From: an uncultured Thiodictyon sp.
Lineage (GTDB): Bacteria > Pseudomonadota > Gammaproteobacteria > Chromatiales > Chromatiaceae
DNA: 62,370 nucleotides
Assembly (NCBI GenBank): GCA_903837595.1
Contig: CAILVI010000133.1
Location: forward strand, 1-62,370
Direction of reading: 5' to 3'
The translations under genes were made by a program, and so were the position numbers. Of this stretch, positions 43,633 through 52,721 are shown in pieces. Within the stretch, counting starts at the first letter, position 1, and each line of letters starts with the position of its first letter. The notes under the pieces were generated by a model. That model made no database searches, had not been told where the DNA came from, and saw nothing but the letters and a program-made list of their open reading frames with translations.

Positions 43633-46215
43633 ATGTCCGTCCCTAACCTCGCCGCCGCCCTGGCTCGCCCCGGGCTGATAGACGATTACCTGCCGATCGC
43701 CGGCTGCTTCGACGAGATGCGACCGGCCGAGGGCCAGGTGCGCCCCCAGTGGCGCTATGTGCTGGAGTCCTTGCGTACCCTTGGCCCCGCCGGCATCAAA
43801 GAGCGCGAGCGCGAGGCGGCGCGGATGATTCGCGACAACGGCGTCACCTACAACCTCAACGGCGACCCCCAGGGCATGTCCCGGCCGTGGGAACTGGACC
43901 TGCTGCCGCTCTTGATCGGCAGCGAGGAATGGGCGGTGCTGGAGCGGGGCCTGATGCAGCGGGCGGAACTGTTCAACGAGATCCTGCTGGACCTCTACGG
44001 CCCCCGCGAACTGATCAACCGGGGACTGCTGCCGGCTGAACTGATCGACGGCTATCGTGAGTACCTGTTCCCCTGTCACGGCCTGGAGGTCGCGCGCCGG
44101 CGTCCGCTGATCCACTATGCGGCGGACTTGACGCGCATGCCGGACGGGCAGTGGCGGGTGATCGGCGACCGCACCCAGAGTCCGCTGGGGGCCGGTTATG
44201 CACTGGAGAACCGGGTGGTACTCTCGCGCGTCATGCCAAGCCTGTTCCGCGACTCCCACGTCCATCGCCAGGCTGGCTTCTTCCGCGCCATGCGCCGCAC
44301 CATGACCCGGCTCGCCCCGGACCGCGGCGGGCACGCCCGCGTGGTGGTCCTCACGCCCGGCCCGCAGAGCGAGGGCTACTTCGAGCACGCCTATCTGGCC
44401 AACTATCTGGGCTACACCCTGGTCCAGGGCGGTGACCTGTCGGTGCGTGATGGCGCGCTGTGGCTGCGGACCCTGGGCCGCCTGGAGCGCATCGACGCGA
44501 TGTTGCGCCGGATCGACGGCAGCGCCTGCGATCCACTGGAACTGAGCGAGGACTCCAACCTTGGGGTGCCCGGGCTCGTGGAGGCGGTGCGCGCCGGCAA
44601 TCTGGTGGTGGCCAATGCGCTGGGCAGTGGGGTCTTGGAACACCCGGGGTTGATGGCGTTTTTGCCCGAGCTCTGCCACCACCTGCTGGGCGAGGAGCTG
44701 CTGCTGCGCGACATCGCGACCTGGTGGTGCGGGGAACCCAAGGCCCGTGCCTTTGTACTTGCCCATCTCGACATTCTGGTCATCAAGCAGGTCGGCAAGC
44801 CACCGGGTCAGCGCGGCGTCTTCCCCGACACACTGGAGGCGGCGGCACGCGAGGCGCTGATTGCGGCCATCCAGGCGACACCGCACCGGTTCGTCGCCCA
44901 AGAGCGGATCAAGCCATCCACTGCCCCGGTGCTGATCGGCCAACGTCTGGAGCCTCGCCCCATCACCCTGCGCACCTTCTTGTGTGCGGAGGACGACGGC
45001 TACACGGTGTTGCCCGGCGGCCTGGGCCGGGTGGCGCTGACCAATGACGCGGCCCTGGTCGGCAGTCAGTTGGGTGGGCTCGGTAAAGATGCCTGGGTGC
45101 TCGCCTCCGAGCCGGAGCGCCAGGAGAGCCTACTCGTGAGCGGGGAGAGCCAGAGCCCGACCGTGATCCAGGAGAGCGAGGTGTCCAGTCGGGTGGCGGA
45201 CAACCTGTTCTGGATGGGGCGTTACGCGGAACGGGCCGAGGGTCTGGTGCGGCTGCTGCGGATGATCATCTTCAAGCTGTCGGAGCGGATCGACCCGGAT
45301 ACGGCCCCCCCCCACAACCTGTTTCTACGCTCCTTGCTCGAGGCCCTGACGCAACAGACCCAGTCCTTTCCCGGCTTCCTGGGCGACGGGGCCGAGGCGC
45401 GCCTGCGCAACCCGCTACCAGAACTGCTGTCACTGATCGCCGACCCGCGCCGGTTGGGCGGGTTGCCCCAGACCCTGCAGGCCCTGGGTAACGCGGCCTA
45501 TTCGGTGCGTGAGCGCCTCTCGGTGGATACCTGGCGCATCGTCAGCGACATCGAGGGTCGGCTCGGCACCCTGACCCGCAACCCGCCCACCCAGCCCTCC
45601 CAGGCCTTGGACGAACTCGACCCACTCGTCACCTCGCTGGTCGCCTTCTCCGGCCTGACTCAGGAGAATATGACCCGCAATGAGGGGTGGCACTTCCTGG
45701 AGACCGGCCGCCGACTGGAGCGCGGCGCCGCCCTGACCGCCCTGCTGCGCTCCACCCTGACGCCGCTAACCCCGGAGCAGGATGAGACCACCCTGATCGA
45801 GGCGGTACTCGGCGTCACCGACAGCACCATCACCTATCGACGGCGCTATCACGTCGGCACCCGGGTCGGCGCCCTGCTGGACCTGGTGTTGCAGGATGAG
45901 GGCAACCCGCGGGCGCTGGCCTACCAGTTGGTCGCGCTGGAACGGTTGGTGGCGGAGATGCCCAAGGGCGAACTCGCGATGGGCCGGAGCCCGACGCAAA
46001 AGCTGGTGTTGAAAACACTCACCCGCGTGCGTCTGGCCGAGCTCGATACGCTGGTCCAGCCGGACCCGCAGTCGCACCGCCGCTTAGTCCTTGAGCAAGT
46101 ACTGGAGGAACTGGAGTCCGACCTGGCGGCCATCTCCAACGCCTTGACCGCCCAATACTTCCGTCACGAGGAGCAGCCCCACAGCCTGTTGCGGCGTATC
46201 GGGGTGGTCAAATGA
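43633..46215 (+). CDS. Circularly permuted ATP-grasp / alpha-E domain fusion protein
   Basis: An 860-aa cytoplasmic protein. Residues ~1-480 are a type-2 circularly permuted ATP-grasp domain (YNLNGDPQGMSRPWELDLLP, the nucleotide-binding GDRTQSPLGAGYALENR, and RPITLRTFLCAEDDGYTVLP). Residues ~530-855 are an alpha-E (DUF403) helical domain starting SSRVADNLFWMGRYAERAE. These are separate proteins in many genomes but fused here. Such ATP-grasp enzymes are predicted amide/peptide ligases that work with alpha-E and transglutaminase-like proteins; the product is unknown. The stop overlaps the transglutaminase start by 4 bp (ATGA). Confidence 0.92.
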   Translation: MSVPNLAAALARPGLIDDYLPIAGCFDEMRPAEGQVRPQWRYVLESLRTLGPAGIKEREREAARMIRDNGVTYNLNGDPQGMSRPWELDLLPLLIGSEEWAVLERGLMQRAELFNEILLDLYGPRELINRGLLPAELIDGYREYLFPCHGLEVARRRPLIHYAADLTRMPDGQWRVIGDRTQSPLGAGYALENRVVLSRVMPSLFRDSHVHRQAGFFRAMRRTMTRLAPDRGGHARVVVLTPGPQSEGYFEHAYLANYLGYTLVQGGDLSVRDGALWLRTLGRLERIDAMLRRIDGSACDPLELSEDSNLGVPGLVEAVRAGNLVVANALGSGVLEHPGLMAFLPELCHHLLGEELLLRDIATWWCGEPKARAFVLAHLDILVIKQVGKPPGQRGVFPDTLEAAAREALIAAIQATPHRFVAQERIKPSTAPVLIGQRLEPRPITLRTFLCAEDDGYTVLPGGLGRVALTNDAALVGSQLGGLGKDAWVLASEPERQESLLVSGESQSPTVIQESEVSSRVADNLFWMGRYAERAEGLVRLLRMIIFKLSERIDPDTAPPHNLFLRSLLEALTQQTQSFPGFLGDGAEARLRNPLPELLSLIADPRRLGGLPQTLQALGNAAYSVRERLSVDTWRIVSDIEGRLGTLTRNPPTQPSQALDELDPLVTSLVAFSGLTQENMTRNEGWHFLETGRRLERGAALTALLRSTLTPLTPEQDETTLIEAVLGVTDSTITYRRRYHVGTRVGALLDLVLQDEGNPRALAYQLVALERLVAEMPKGELAMGRSPTQKLVLKTLTRVRLAELDTLVQPDPQSHRRLVLEQVLEELESDLAAISNALTAQYFRHEEQPHSLLRRIGVVK

Positions 46216-47093
46216 TGAAGCTGCGCGTCAGCCACATGACCCGCTATGACTACACGGACTCCGTCTCGCTGTGTCACAGCATCGTGCACCTGAAGCCGCG
46301 TCACTGCCCGCACCAACGCTGCCTGTCCAGTGCGCTGCGGATCAGCCCCGGGCCCGCCGTCAACCGCGAGCATGAGGACTTTTTCGGCAATCGGGTCAAT
46401 TACTTCTCCATCCAGCAGTCCCACGAGACCTTGGAGGTCACCGCCGTCAGCGAGGTCGAGGTCAGTACCCCAAACTTGCCCGAACCGGCGCAGACCCCCG
46501 CCTGGGAGGTCGCCCGCGACAGCCTGCACCAACGGCGCAAACCCGCCATGAACGCCGCCCTGGTCTTCACCCTCGCCTCCCCGTTGGTTCCGCTCAATGC
46601 CGCCGCCCGTGACTACGCGACCGTCTCATTTACCCGCGGCCGACCGATCCTGGAGGCGACCGGCGACTTCATGGCACGGATTTTCGCCGAGTTCGCGTAC
46701 GACCCCCATTTCAGTACCATCAGTACACCGGTCGGGGAGGTCATGGCCCATCGCCGCGGGGTCTGCCAGGACTTCGCCCACCTCGCCATCGCCGGTCTGA
46801 GGGGGTTGGGGCTCGCCGCCCGCTATGTCAGTGGCTACCTGGAGACCCTGCCGCCCCCCGGCCAGGTCAAGCTCCAGGGGTCAGACGCCTCCCACGCGTG
46901 GTTCTCGATCATGATCCCGGACTTGGGCTGGGTCGATTTCGACCCCACCAACAACCTCATCCCCGGGGAGCAGCACATCACCACCGCGGTGGGCCGGGAC
47001 TTCCAGGACGTCACCCCCATGCGCGGCATCTTCTATGGCGGCGGCGCCCATGACCTGACGGTGGCGGTGGATGTGAATCGGATCGTCGAGTGA
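46212..47093 (+). CDS. Transglutaminase-like protease family protein
   Basis: A 293-aa protein with an N-terminal beta domain (MMKLRVSHMTRYDYTDSVSL) followed by a transglutaminase core. The catalytic Cys is in RRGVCQDFAHLAIAGLRGLG, His in SDASHAWFSI and Asp in WVDFDPTNNLIPG. The triad is complete. In this family the enzyme more likely cleaves or transfers peptide bonds than cross-links proteins. Coupled to the ATP-grasp/alpha-E protein, it is predicted to process the peptide that enzyme makes. Confidence 0.92.
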   Translation: MMKLRVSHMTRYDYTDSVSLCHSIVHLKPRHCPHQRCLSSALRISPGPAVNREHEDFFGNRVNYFSIQQSHETLEVTAVSEVEVSTPNLPEPAQTPAWEVARDSLHQRRKPAMNAALVFTLASPLVPLNAAARDYATVSFTRGRPILEATGDFMARIFAEFAYDPHFSTISTPVGEVMAHRRGVCQDFAHLAIAGLRGLGLAARYVSGYLETLPPPGQVKLQGSDASHAWFSIMIPDLGWVDFDPTNNLIPGEQHITTAVGRDFQDVTPMRGIFYGGGAHDLTVAVDVNRIVE

Positions 47094-47141
47094 TGGCAAA
47101 TTAAGAAGGCGCGTGACTCGAATAAATGGACAGAATTTTTT

Positions 47142-47220
47142 AGGATTTACAGGATGTTTTGTTGATGTATATCGTCATCCGAGAATCCTGTTAATCCTGC
47201 GCAACCCTGTTAATCCTGTC
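47142..47220. repeat. Interspersed repeat, second copy of the ATCCTGTTAATCCTG family
   Basis: AGGATTTACAGGAT on the left is opposed by AATCCTGTTAATCCTG and then CCTGTTAATCCTGTCC on the right, so it can form a hairpin. It is related to the element at 35331-35427. Confidence 0.65.
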
Positions 47221-47315
47221 CAATGTCCCATCACCCGTTCGACCGCTGATGTGGTACCGGGAGTTACGCTTCGCGGTACTCGCGTTATTGACCCATCTGC
47301 CCACTCAAGGCCCTT

Positions 47316-48605
47316 ATGTCTCACTTTCGACCCTATACTGCCTGGACCTTGTTGCTTGCCCTGTTGACCGGCGCGGCCGGTCCGCAGGCCGCAGAGACCA
47401 CACCGCTCGTGCTGGAGTCGCCGCCGTCGGCCCCCGGCACCAACCCTGACCTCTGGCAACGCACCCGCGCGAGTGCCGGCGCCTGGTGGCAACGCTCGCG
47501 CGACCTGGCGGGGCAGGCGGTGCAAGACGCCGGCGGGATGTTCGGACCCCAGCCCCAGGGATTCCCCCAAGTCTGGGAAGGCGTCGTCCCGAAACTGGAA
47601 CAGACACTGGTGCTGGAGGAACGCCACCCGGCGCTCCCGGACAGCGCCTGGATGGGCACCGACAAGGTCTCCAACCAGGCGCAGATCGACGCACTGCTCG
47701 ACGACGCCGTCACCATCCTCTCCACCTCCCCAGTACAGCGCTTCCGTGAACGCATCCGCTCCATCCAACGCGAGATCGAGTCAGCACGCGCCAGCATCGC
47801 CGACTACCGCGAGCGGCGGGTCTCCGCCCCCACTGAGTCGACCATCAAACGCACCGTCGCCGACTATGATCGCCTGATCGCCGAGCAGGAGGCACAGATC
47901 AAACGACTCACCGACCAACTCGGCCAGGTCAAGCGTGAATTTGCCGCGGCCGTGCGCCAATTGGGGGTGGAGCTCTCAGACGAACAGGTCGAGTTTCTGC
48001 TCTCCACCGTGGTCGGCGACAATATGGTCGATCTCGGTATACTCTTCGACAACGTCAAGGCGGTGACCGCCCAGTTGGAACACTTGGTCGCGCAGAGCGG
48101 CGAGGACCTCCAGAGTGCGCGGCGCTATTACGGCATGTATGTGGTCCTGCTGCGGGCGCTGGCGCGTATGCACCAGCAGATCGAAGGGGCAATCGGGGAA
48201 CAGTATATCCCCCAGATCAATTCCATCATCACCCGCGCCGAGCAACTCACCGGGGAGACGCGGGAACTCCAACGCACTTCACCCGCTAAGCGCGACCTGT
48301 TGGCCGCCAACCTGGAGGCCCAGCGACTCACCATTGAGGCGGCGCAGGTCTATCGCCAATATCTCAACGACCAGAAGGCCCAGGTCGGACGTGCCCGCGC
48401 TGACCTGGAGAAGGACATCGCGACCGCCTGGAACACCTATGAGACGGTGCGCGTGTCCGGCGAATTGATCGGGCTGGTCAGGTCCAGCCAGCGGCTGCTC
48501 GAAGGACTGATGAACCGCCAGGTACCCGCGCTGCGGCCATTCGAGAACCTGGAGCTGCGCCGCGAATTCGAGAAACTCACCGAGCAATTGCGCCGCGGCC
48601 GCTGA
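47316..48605 (+). CDS. Periplasmic coiled-coil protein of unknown function
   Basis: A 429-aa protein with a signal peptide (TAWTLLLALLTGAAGPQAAE), then a long mostly helical body with coiled-coil stretches (RERIRSIQREIESARASIAD, DRLIAEQEAQIKRLTDQLGQ). A Trp-rich segment near residue 50-70 (AWWQRSRDLAG) may contact membrane. No catalytic motif is seen. It follows the transglutaminase operon by 222 bp with a repeat between, so co-transcription is doubtful. Confidence 0.75.
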   Translation: MSHFRPYTAWTLLLALLTGAAGPQAAETTPLVLESPPSAPGTNPDLWQRTRASAGAWWQRSRDLAGQAVQDAGGMFGPQPQGFPQVWEGVVPKLEQTLVLEERHPALPDSAWMGTDKVSNQAQIDALLDDAVTILSTSPVQRFRERIRSIQREIESARASIADYRERRVSAPTESTIKRTVADYDRLIAEQEAQIKRLTDQLGQVKREFAAAVRQLGVELSDEQVEFLLSTVVGDNMVDLGILFDNVKAVTAQLEHLVAQSGEDLQSARRYYGMYVVLLRALARMHQQIEGAIGEQYIPQINSIITRAEQLTGETRELQRTSPAKRDLLAANLEAQRLTIEAAQVYRQYLNDQKAQVGRARADLEKDIATAWNTYETVRVSGELIGLVRSSQRLLEGLMNRQVPALRPFENLELRREFEKLTEQLRRGR

Positions 48606-48781
48606 TTCTATACCAAGGTCCATGACCGCCGCAGCGTAAACCGCCGCTCCTCTGCGCGCCGCAGTGAATCCGCGCAGCCCCAGCGGCAGCGCCAATTCAC
48701 CCTATGTGCGCTGGCGTACCGATTTGCCGCGGCGCCGCACACGATACTGTGTCTCCCTCGACCTTCCGGAGACTCCTTCCC

Positions 48782-49750
48782 ATGCCCGCCTCTCAAGTCG
48801 CGACTGTCGACCGGTTTGACATTGAACACAACTCCCCGGCGCTTGAGGTGCAACTCCTGCAAGCGCCACCCCAGGCGGTACAGACCAGCGCCGTATCCTG
48901 GGCCGCGATCCTCGCCGGAGCGGCGGCGGCGGCCTTGTCGCTGATCCTGTTGATCTTGGGAACCGGACTCGGTCTATCCTCCGTGTCACCCTGGCTACGC
49001 GAAGGGGTGAGTGCGACGACCTTCGGTGTCTCCACCATTCTGTGGGTGACCTTCACTCAAATCGCGGCGGCCGCCATGGGGGGCTACCTCGCCGGGCGGC
49101 TGAGAATACGCTGGATTGCCGTCCAGGCGGACGAGGTCTATTTCCGCGACACCGCGCACGGCTTCCTGGCCTGGGCCATCGCGTCGCTGGCGACCGCCGC
49201 GCTACTGACATCCGTGATTGCGTCGATCATCGGCGGTGGTCCCCCTGCGGTCCGGGACCGCGCCATGGCCGGTACGGCGGCGGTGACTGGGGCCGCGCTG
49301 GCGCGCGCCGACCGTGACGGTGGACCGATCGGCTACTTCGTCGATGCACTGTTCAGAAGCGACGGGAATGGGGTGACACCCACCGCCTTCCCCGCTGGAC
49401 GCGATGCCTTATCCGCCGCCGGCGCCGAGCAAACCACGACCGAAGTGACCCGGATCTTCTTCAATGTCATGCCGACTGGCACTTTGCCCGAGGAAGACCT
49501 TCGCTACGTTGGACAGGTCGTTGCGCAACGTACCGGCCTGACGCAAGCCGACGCCGAGCAGCGGGTAACGCAGACGCTCTTACGCTTGCAGGCGCGGCAG
49601 GATACCGCGGCAACGGCGGCCAAAGAAGCGGCCAACGCGGCACGCAAGGCGGCCGCTTCGGCGTCGCTGTGGCTCTTCATCTCGCTGCTCAGCGGTGCCT
49701 TCGTTGCCAGCTTCGCGGCGATTTACGGCGGTCGGCAGCGCGACTGCTGA
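48782..49750 (+). CDS. Multi-pass membrane protein of unknown function
   Basis: A 322-aa protein with about four membrane segments: VSWAAILAGAAAAALSLILL, TILWVTFTQIAAAAMGGYLA, GFLAWAIASLATAALLTSVI and, near the C-terminus, LWLFISLLSGAFVASFAAIY. A soluble loop (~170-275) lies between helices 3 and 4, ending in an Ala-rich helix (TAATAAKEAANAARKAAASA). The VSWAAIxAGA start recurs in bacterial proteins of unknown role. The start MPASQ is chosen for its GGAG upstream sequence. Confidence 0.75.
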   Translation: MPASQVATVDRFDIEHNSPALEVQLLQAPPQAVQTSAVSWAAILAGAAAAALSLILLILGTGLGLSSVSPWLREGVSATTFGVSTILWVTFTQIAAAAMGGYLAGRLRIRWIAVQADEVYFRDTAHGFLAWAIASLATAALLTSVIASIIGGGPPAVRDRAMAGTAAVTGAALARADRDGGPIGYFVDALFRSDGNGVTPTAFPAGRDALSAAGAEQTTTEVTRIFFNVMPTGTLPEEDLRYVGQVVAQRTGLTQADAEQRVTQTLLRLQARQDTAATAAKEAANAARKAAASASLWLFISLLSGAFVASFAAIYGGRQRDC

Positions 49751-49781
49751 CCAATCCGCCTACCTCCCCCAACTCACAGAG

Positions 49782-49862
49782 ATGACTATGCGCTCAATAC
49801 TCCTGTATTTTCTCGGCGTCCCGATTCCATTCATCATTCTGATCGCGCTATTCGCCAGGTAG
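49782..49862 (+). CDS. 26-aa hydrophobic peptide
   Basis: The frame ATGACTATG... encodes MTMRSILLYFLGVPIPFIIL then IALFAR, a single membrane helix with a central Pro pair, and a GAGATG-type ribosome site (CACAGAG). Short peptides with this FLGVPIPxIILIALF look appear beside membrane-protein genes in other proteobacteria. It is 31 bp after the membrane protein gene, probably in the same transcript, and its 3' end overlaps the convergent histidine kinase stop by 15 bp. Confidence 0.6.
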   Translation: MTMRSILLYFLGVPIPFIILIALFAR

Positions 49863-51968
49863 TTCAACCCGAAACTCCGCCCCCGGCTCCCGGTTCACCA
49901 CCTCCACCCGACCGCCCATGGCCAGCGTGAGGCGCTCGACCAACGCAAGCCCGATGCCGGTCCCGGGGATGGCACGCGCCCCGGCGTCCGCGCCGCGGTA
50001 GAAGAGTTCAAAGACCCGCTGCCGCAACTCACGCGGCACCCCGGGGCCGAAGTCGCGCACGGCGATGCGCACCCAACCCTCGCGCGGCTGCTCGCAGCGG
50101 ATCTCGACCGTCTTCTCGGCCCCCGCAGCGGCGAACTTAAGCGCGTTGTCCACCAGGTTGATCAGAACCTGGACGAAGGCGTCCGGGTCCGCCCGCACGG
50201 TCCCGCCCGCTGCACACACAACGACCAGCCCGAAGCCGGCCCGCTCGACCTGAGAGGCCACCCGCTCCTGCACCAGGGCCATCAGCTCGCCGAGGTCCAA
50301 TTCCTGAGGCGAGACGGTCAGGGTGTCCCGGCCGATCCGAGAGAGGGCCAGGACGTTGGCGATCAGGCGCGAGAGGCGCTCGCTCTCCTCCTGGATGTAA
50401 CGGTAATAGAGCTGGCGGCGATCCTCCCCGGCAAAGCCGGCACGCAACATCTCGGCATAGAGACGAATGGAGGTCAGCGGGGTCTTGAGTTCGTGGCTGA
50501 CGGCGGAGACGAACGCCTGCTGCTGGCGCACCAGGGCGATCTGCTTGAGACCCAGCCGGTACATGAGCCAGGTCCCGACCACCAGCACCAGGGCGAGGAG
50601 TCCGCCCACCCAGCCGATCACCAGTGCACCGGCCGGGACCGGGAGCCGGCCCACACTGAAGATCAGTTCCAGACCGCCGAAGGGTTCCCGCATCCTGGTG
50701 CGATAGAGCAGGGCGCCGGTCAGTTCGCGGGCGCTGGAGACATATTCCCGCCCTTGCGCGGCGCGGAAGGCGGTCAGGACCGCGTCCCGGAAGGCAACGA
50801 TCAGGTCGGTGGTGCGCGCGAGCGGGGTCGCCCGGAACGGCTCGGCGAGGACGGCGGCGAGGAAGGGACCCTGCTCGATCAGGAGTCCCTGAATGATCTG
50901 CCCCCCGCCCTGCCGCACGGCGCGGAACAGCACGAAGTGACCGCTGCCGAGCAGACCCAATTCGCACGGCTGAACCGCGTTGGCGAACAAGCCCAGCGGG
51001 GCGCGGGCGCGCTCGTCCTTGGACTCGACCGCCGCTGCGGACGGCGCGGGCGCGGTCTCGGTCAGTGCGCGTCGGGACGGTGGCGGCGCGATGGCGACCT
51101 TCCCACCGGGAGCCGACATGGGCGCCGGGGGCAGCGCCTGGACCGGCGCGGCGCGCATGGCCAGCGCTGAGTCCAGGGTCAGTTCATCGACCCGCCCCAG
51201 CCCCTTGACCGGGGCGTTTGGGACCTCCAGTGTATATCCGGAGTCTGACTCAGCGTCGGCAGGGGAGGCCTGGCGCTGGGTGCCGAGCCGCTCGAAGGCC
51301 TGCTGGGACAGGCGCTCCCGGGGTGCCTGCACCTTGGCGGGAGCGACGGCCTTCGCCTTGGCAGCGGCCCCAGTAGCACCCCGGTCGAACGCGCCCTCGG
51401 CCTTGTCGGTCACCTGATTGGCGGCCTGAGCGAGCACGGACTCGGCCGCTTCCGCGGTTGGCCGAGCGGTCGGTTCATCGCCACCCCGACCTCGCTCCAC
51501 CAACCGGTTACCGATCAGCACCCCTTCGATTCGCGCTGCCAGCGCCTGGCGCTCGGCCAGCTCCGCGGGTGTCAACCCGGCGGCGGCGGTCCCCTCCGGA
51601 ACCAGCGGGGTAGTGAAGTGCCCGTCCTGCGCCACCTGGAACCAGCCCACCAGTCCGGGGGGGCCGGCAGTCACCGGGAGGTCCGCGAGCGGCGAGCGGC
51701 GTCCTTGCGCCGACGCCGGGTCGCTCACCAGGAAGGCGTAATCCGCTATCGGCCGGGCATCCTCGAGGCGCGCGATCTCACTCAGGCGTTGGTCGACCCG
51801 CGCGGCCAGGTCCTGCGCCGCAACCTGCTGCACCCGGAACGACTCCCACTTGAGTTGGTCGTAGGCGCGGTCCACCAGGGCCGCGCTGGGCAGGGCCAGG
51901 GCCACGAAAAAGCCCCCGAGCCAAACCCGCAAGCGGGTGCGTGCCCGATCGGTGTCTTCGCGTCTCAT
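49848..51968 (-). CDS. Sensor histidine kinase
   Basis: A 706-aa inner-membrane kinase. One TM helix lies near residues 14-33, then a ~410-residue periplasmic part whose middle (~190-340) is low-complexity Ala/Pro/Gly/Arg, a second TM (ALVIGWVGGLLALVLVVGTW), and the kinase core: H box FVSAVSHELKTPLTSIRLY (His near 490), N box LINLVDNALKFAA, G1 DFGPGVP and G2 GTGIGLALVERLT. It autophosphorylates and passes phosphate to the partner regulator, whose stop codon overlaps its start by 4 bp. The signal sensed is unknown. Confidence 0.92.
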   Translation of the reverse strand: MRREDTDRARTRLRVWLGGFFVALALPSAALVDRAYDQLKWESFRVQQVAAQDLAARVDQRLSEIARLEDARPIADYAFLVSDPASAQGRRSPLADLPVTAGPPGLVGWFQVAQDGHFTTPLVPEGTAAAGLTPAELAERQALAARIEGVLIGNRLVERGRGGDEPTARPTAEAAESVLAQAANQVTDKAEGAFDRGATGAAAKAKAVAPAKVQAPRERLSQQAFERLGTQRQASPADAESDSGYTLEVPNAPVKGLGRVDELTLDSALAMRAAPVQALPPAPMSAPGGKVAIAPPPSRRALTETAPAPSAAAVESKDERARAPLGLFANAVQPCELGLLGSGHFVLFRAVRQGGGQIIQGLLIEQGPFLAAVLAEPFRATPLARTTDLIVAFRDAVLTAFRAAQGREYVSSARELTGALLYRTRMREPFGGLELIFSVGRLPVPAGALVIGWVGGLLALVLVVGTWLMYRLGLKQIALVRQQQAFVSAVSHELKTPLTSIRLYAEMLRAGFAGEDRRQLYYRYIQEESERLSRLIANVLALSRIGRDTLTVSPQELDLGELMALVQERVASQVERAGFGLVVVCAAGGTVRADPDAFVQVLINLVDNALKFAAAGAEKTVEIRCEQPREGWVRIAVRDFGPGVPRELRQRVFELFYRGADAGARAIPGTGIGLALVERLTLAMGGRVEVVNREPGAEFRVELPGE

Positions 51969-52681
51969 CCCAAGACCGCGTTGGCCCCAACCAACAGGCG
52001 ATAGCCAACCCCCCGCACCGTGATGAGCACCCGGGGGAGCGCCGGGTCCGACTCGATCTTGCGGCGCAGCTTGGCGATATGGATGTCGACGGTGCGGGTC
52101 TCGATGCCGCAGCCGCGGGAATAGCCCCAGACCTTGATCAGTAGCTCGTCCCGGGGGACCGCGCGCCCAGGGTTCGCCGCAAGATAATTGAGGATCTCGA
52201 CCTCCCGACGGGTAAATGGGACCTCCTGGGTGCCGCGTCGTCCGACCAGATTGGCGGTGTCGAGGGCCAGTTCACCGAGTTGCAGTGTCTCGGCCTGTAC
52301 CGCCGCGCCCTGGCTGCGGCGCAGCACCGCCTGGACGCGTAGCACCAGCTCCGTCACCGAGAACGGCTTGGCCACATAGTCGTCGGCGCCGAGCTTAAGC
52401 CCGTGAATGATGTCCTCGTCCGCCCCCCGCGCGGTCAGCAGGATGATGGGCTGGGCGCGGTCAACCGCCCGCACCCGGTCGCAGATGGTAAAGCCGTCCA
52501 GGCCCGGGAGCATCACATCCAGCAGGATGATATCGAAGGTCCCGGAGAGTGCGAGCTTGAGCCCGGTCGGCCCGTCCGCCGCACCCTGCACCTCGAACCC
52601 ATGAAAGACGAAGAGGTCCGTGAGCCCGACCCGGATCGGCTCCTCGTCCTCAATCAGCAGCAGGCGTGGGCGTTTGGTCAT
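51965..52681 (-). CDS. OmpR-family response regulator
   Basis: A 238-aa two-domain regulator. The receiver has the acidic pair in LLLIEDEEP, phosphoacceptor Asp in IILLDVMLPG (about residue 55), Thr/Ser in ILLTARG and Lys in YVAKPFS. The winged-helix output domain contains FTRREVEILNYLAANPGRAV and ETRTVDIHIAKLRRKIE with the recognition helix. All key residues are intact. It is first in the two-gene operon; an upstream divergent spacer is absent, so its promoter lies in the 40 bp before 52722 or further upstream. Confidence 0.94.
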   Translation of the reverse strand: MTKRPRLLLIEDEEPIRVGLTDLFVFHGFEVQGAADGPTGLKLALSGTFDIILLDVMLPGLDGFTICDRVRAVDRAQPIILLTARGADEDIIHGLKLGADDYVAKPFSVTELVLRVQAVLRRSQGAAVQAETLQLGELALDTANLVGRRGTQEVPFTRREVEILNYLAANPGRAVPRDELLIKVWGYSRGCGIETRTVDIHIAKLRRKIESDPALPRVLITVRGVGYRLLVGANAVLG

Positions 52682-52721
52682 GGTTCAGCGCTGATATCGG
52701 GATCGACCGTGATCGCCTGGC

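Noticed and set aside
46212-47093. Arylamine or protein cross-linking transglutaminase
   Set aside because: The gene pairing with ATP-grasp/alpha-E and the family pattern point to the peptide-processing group instead.
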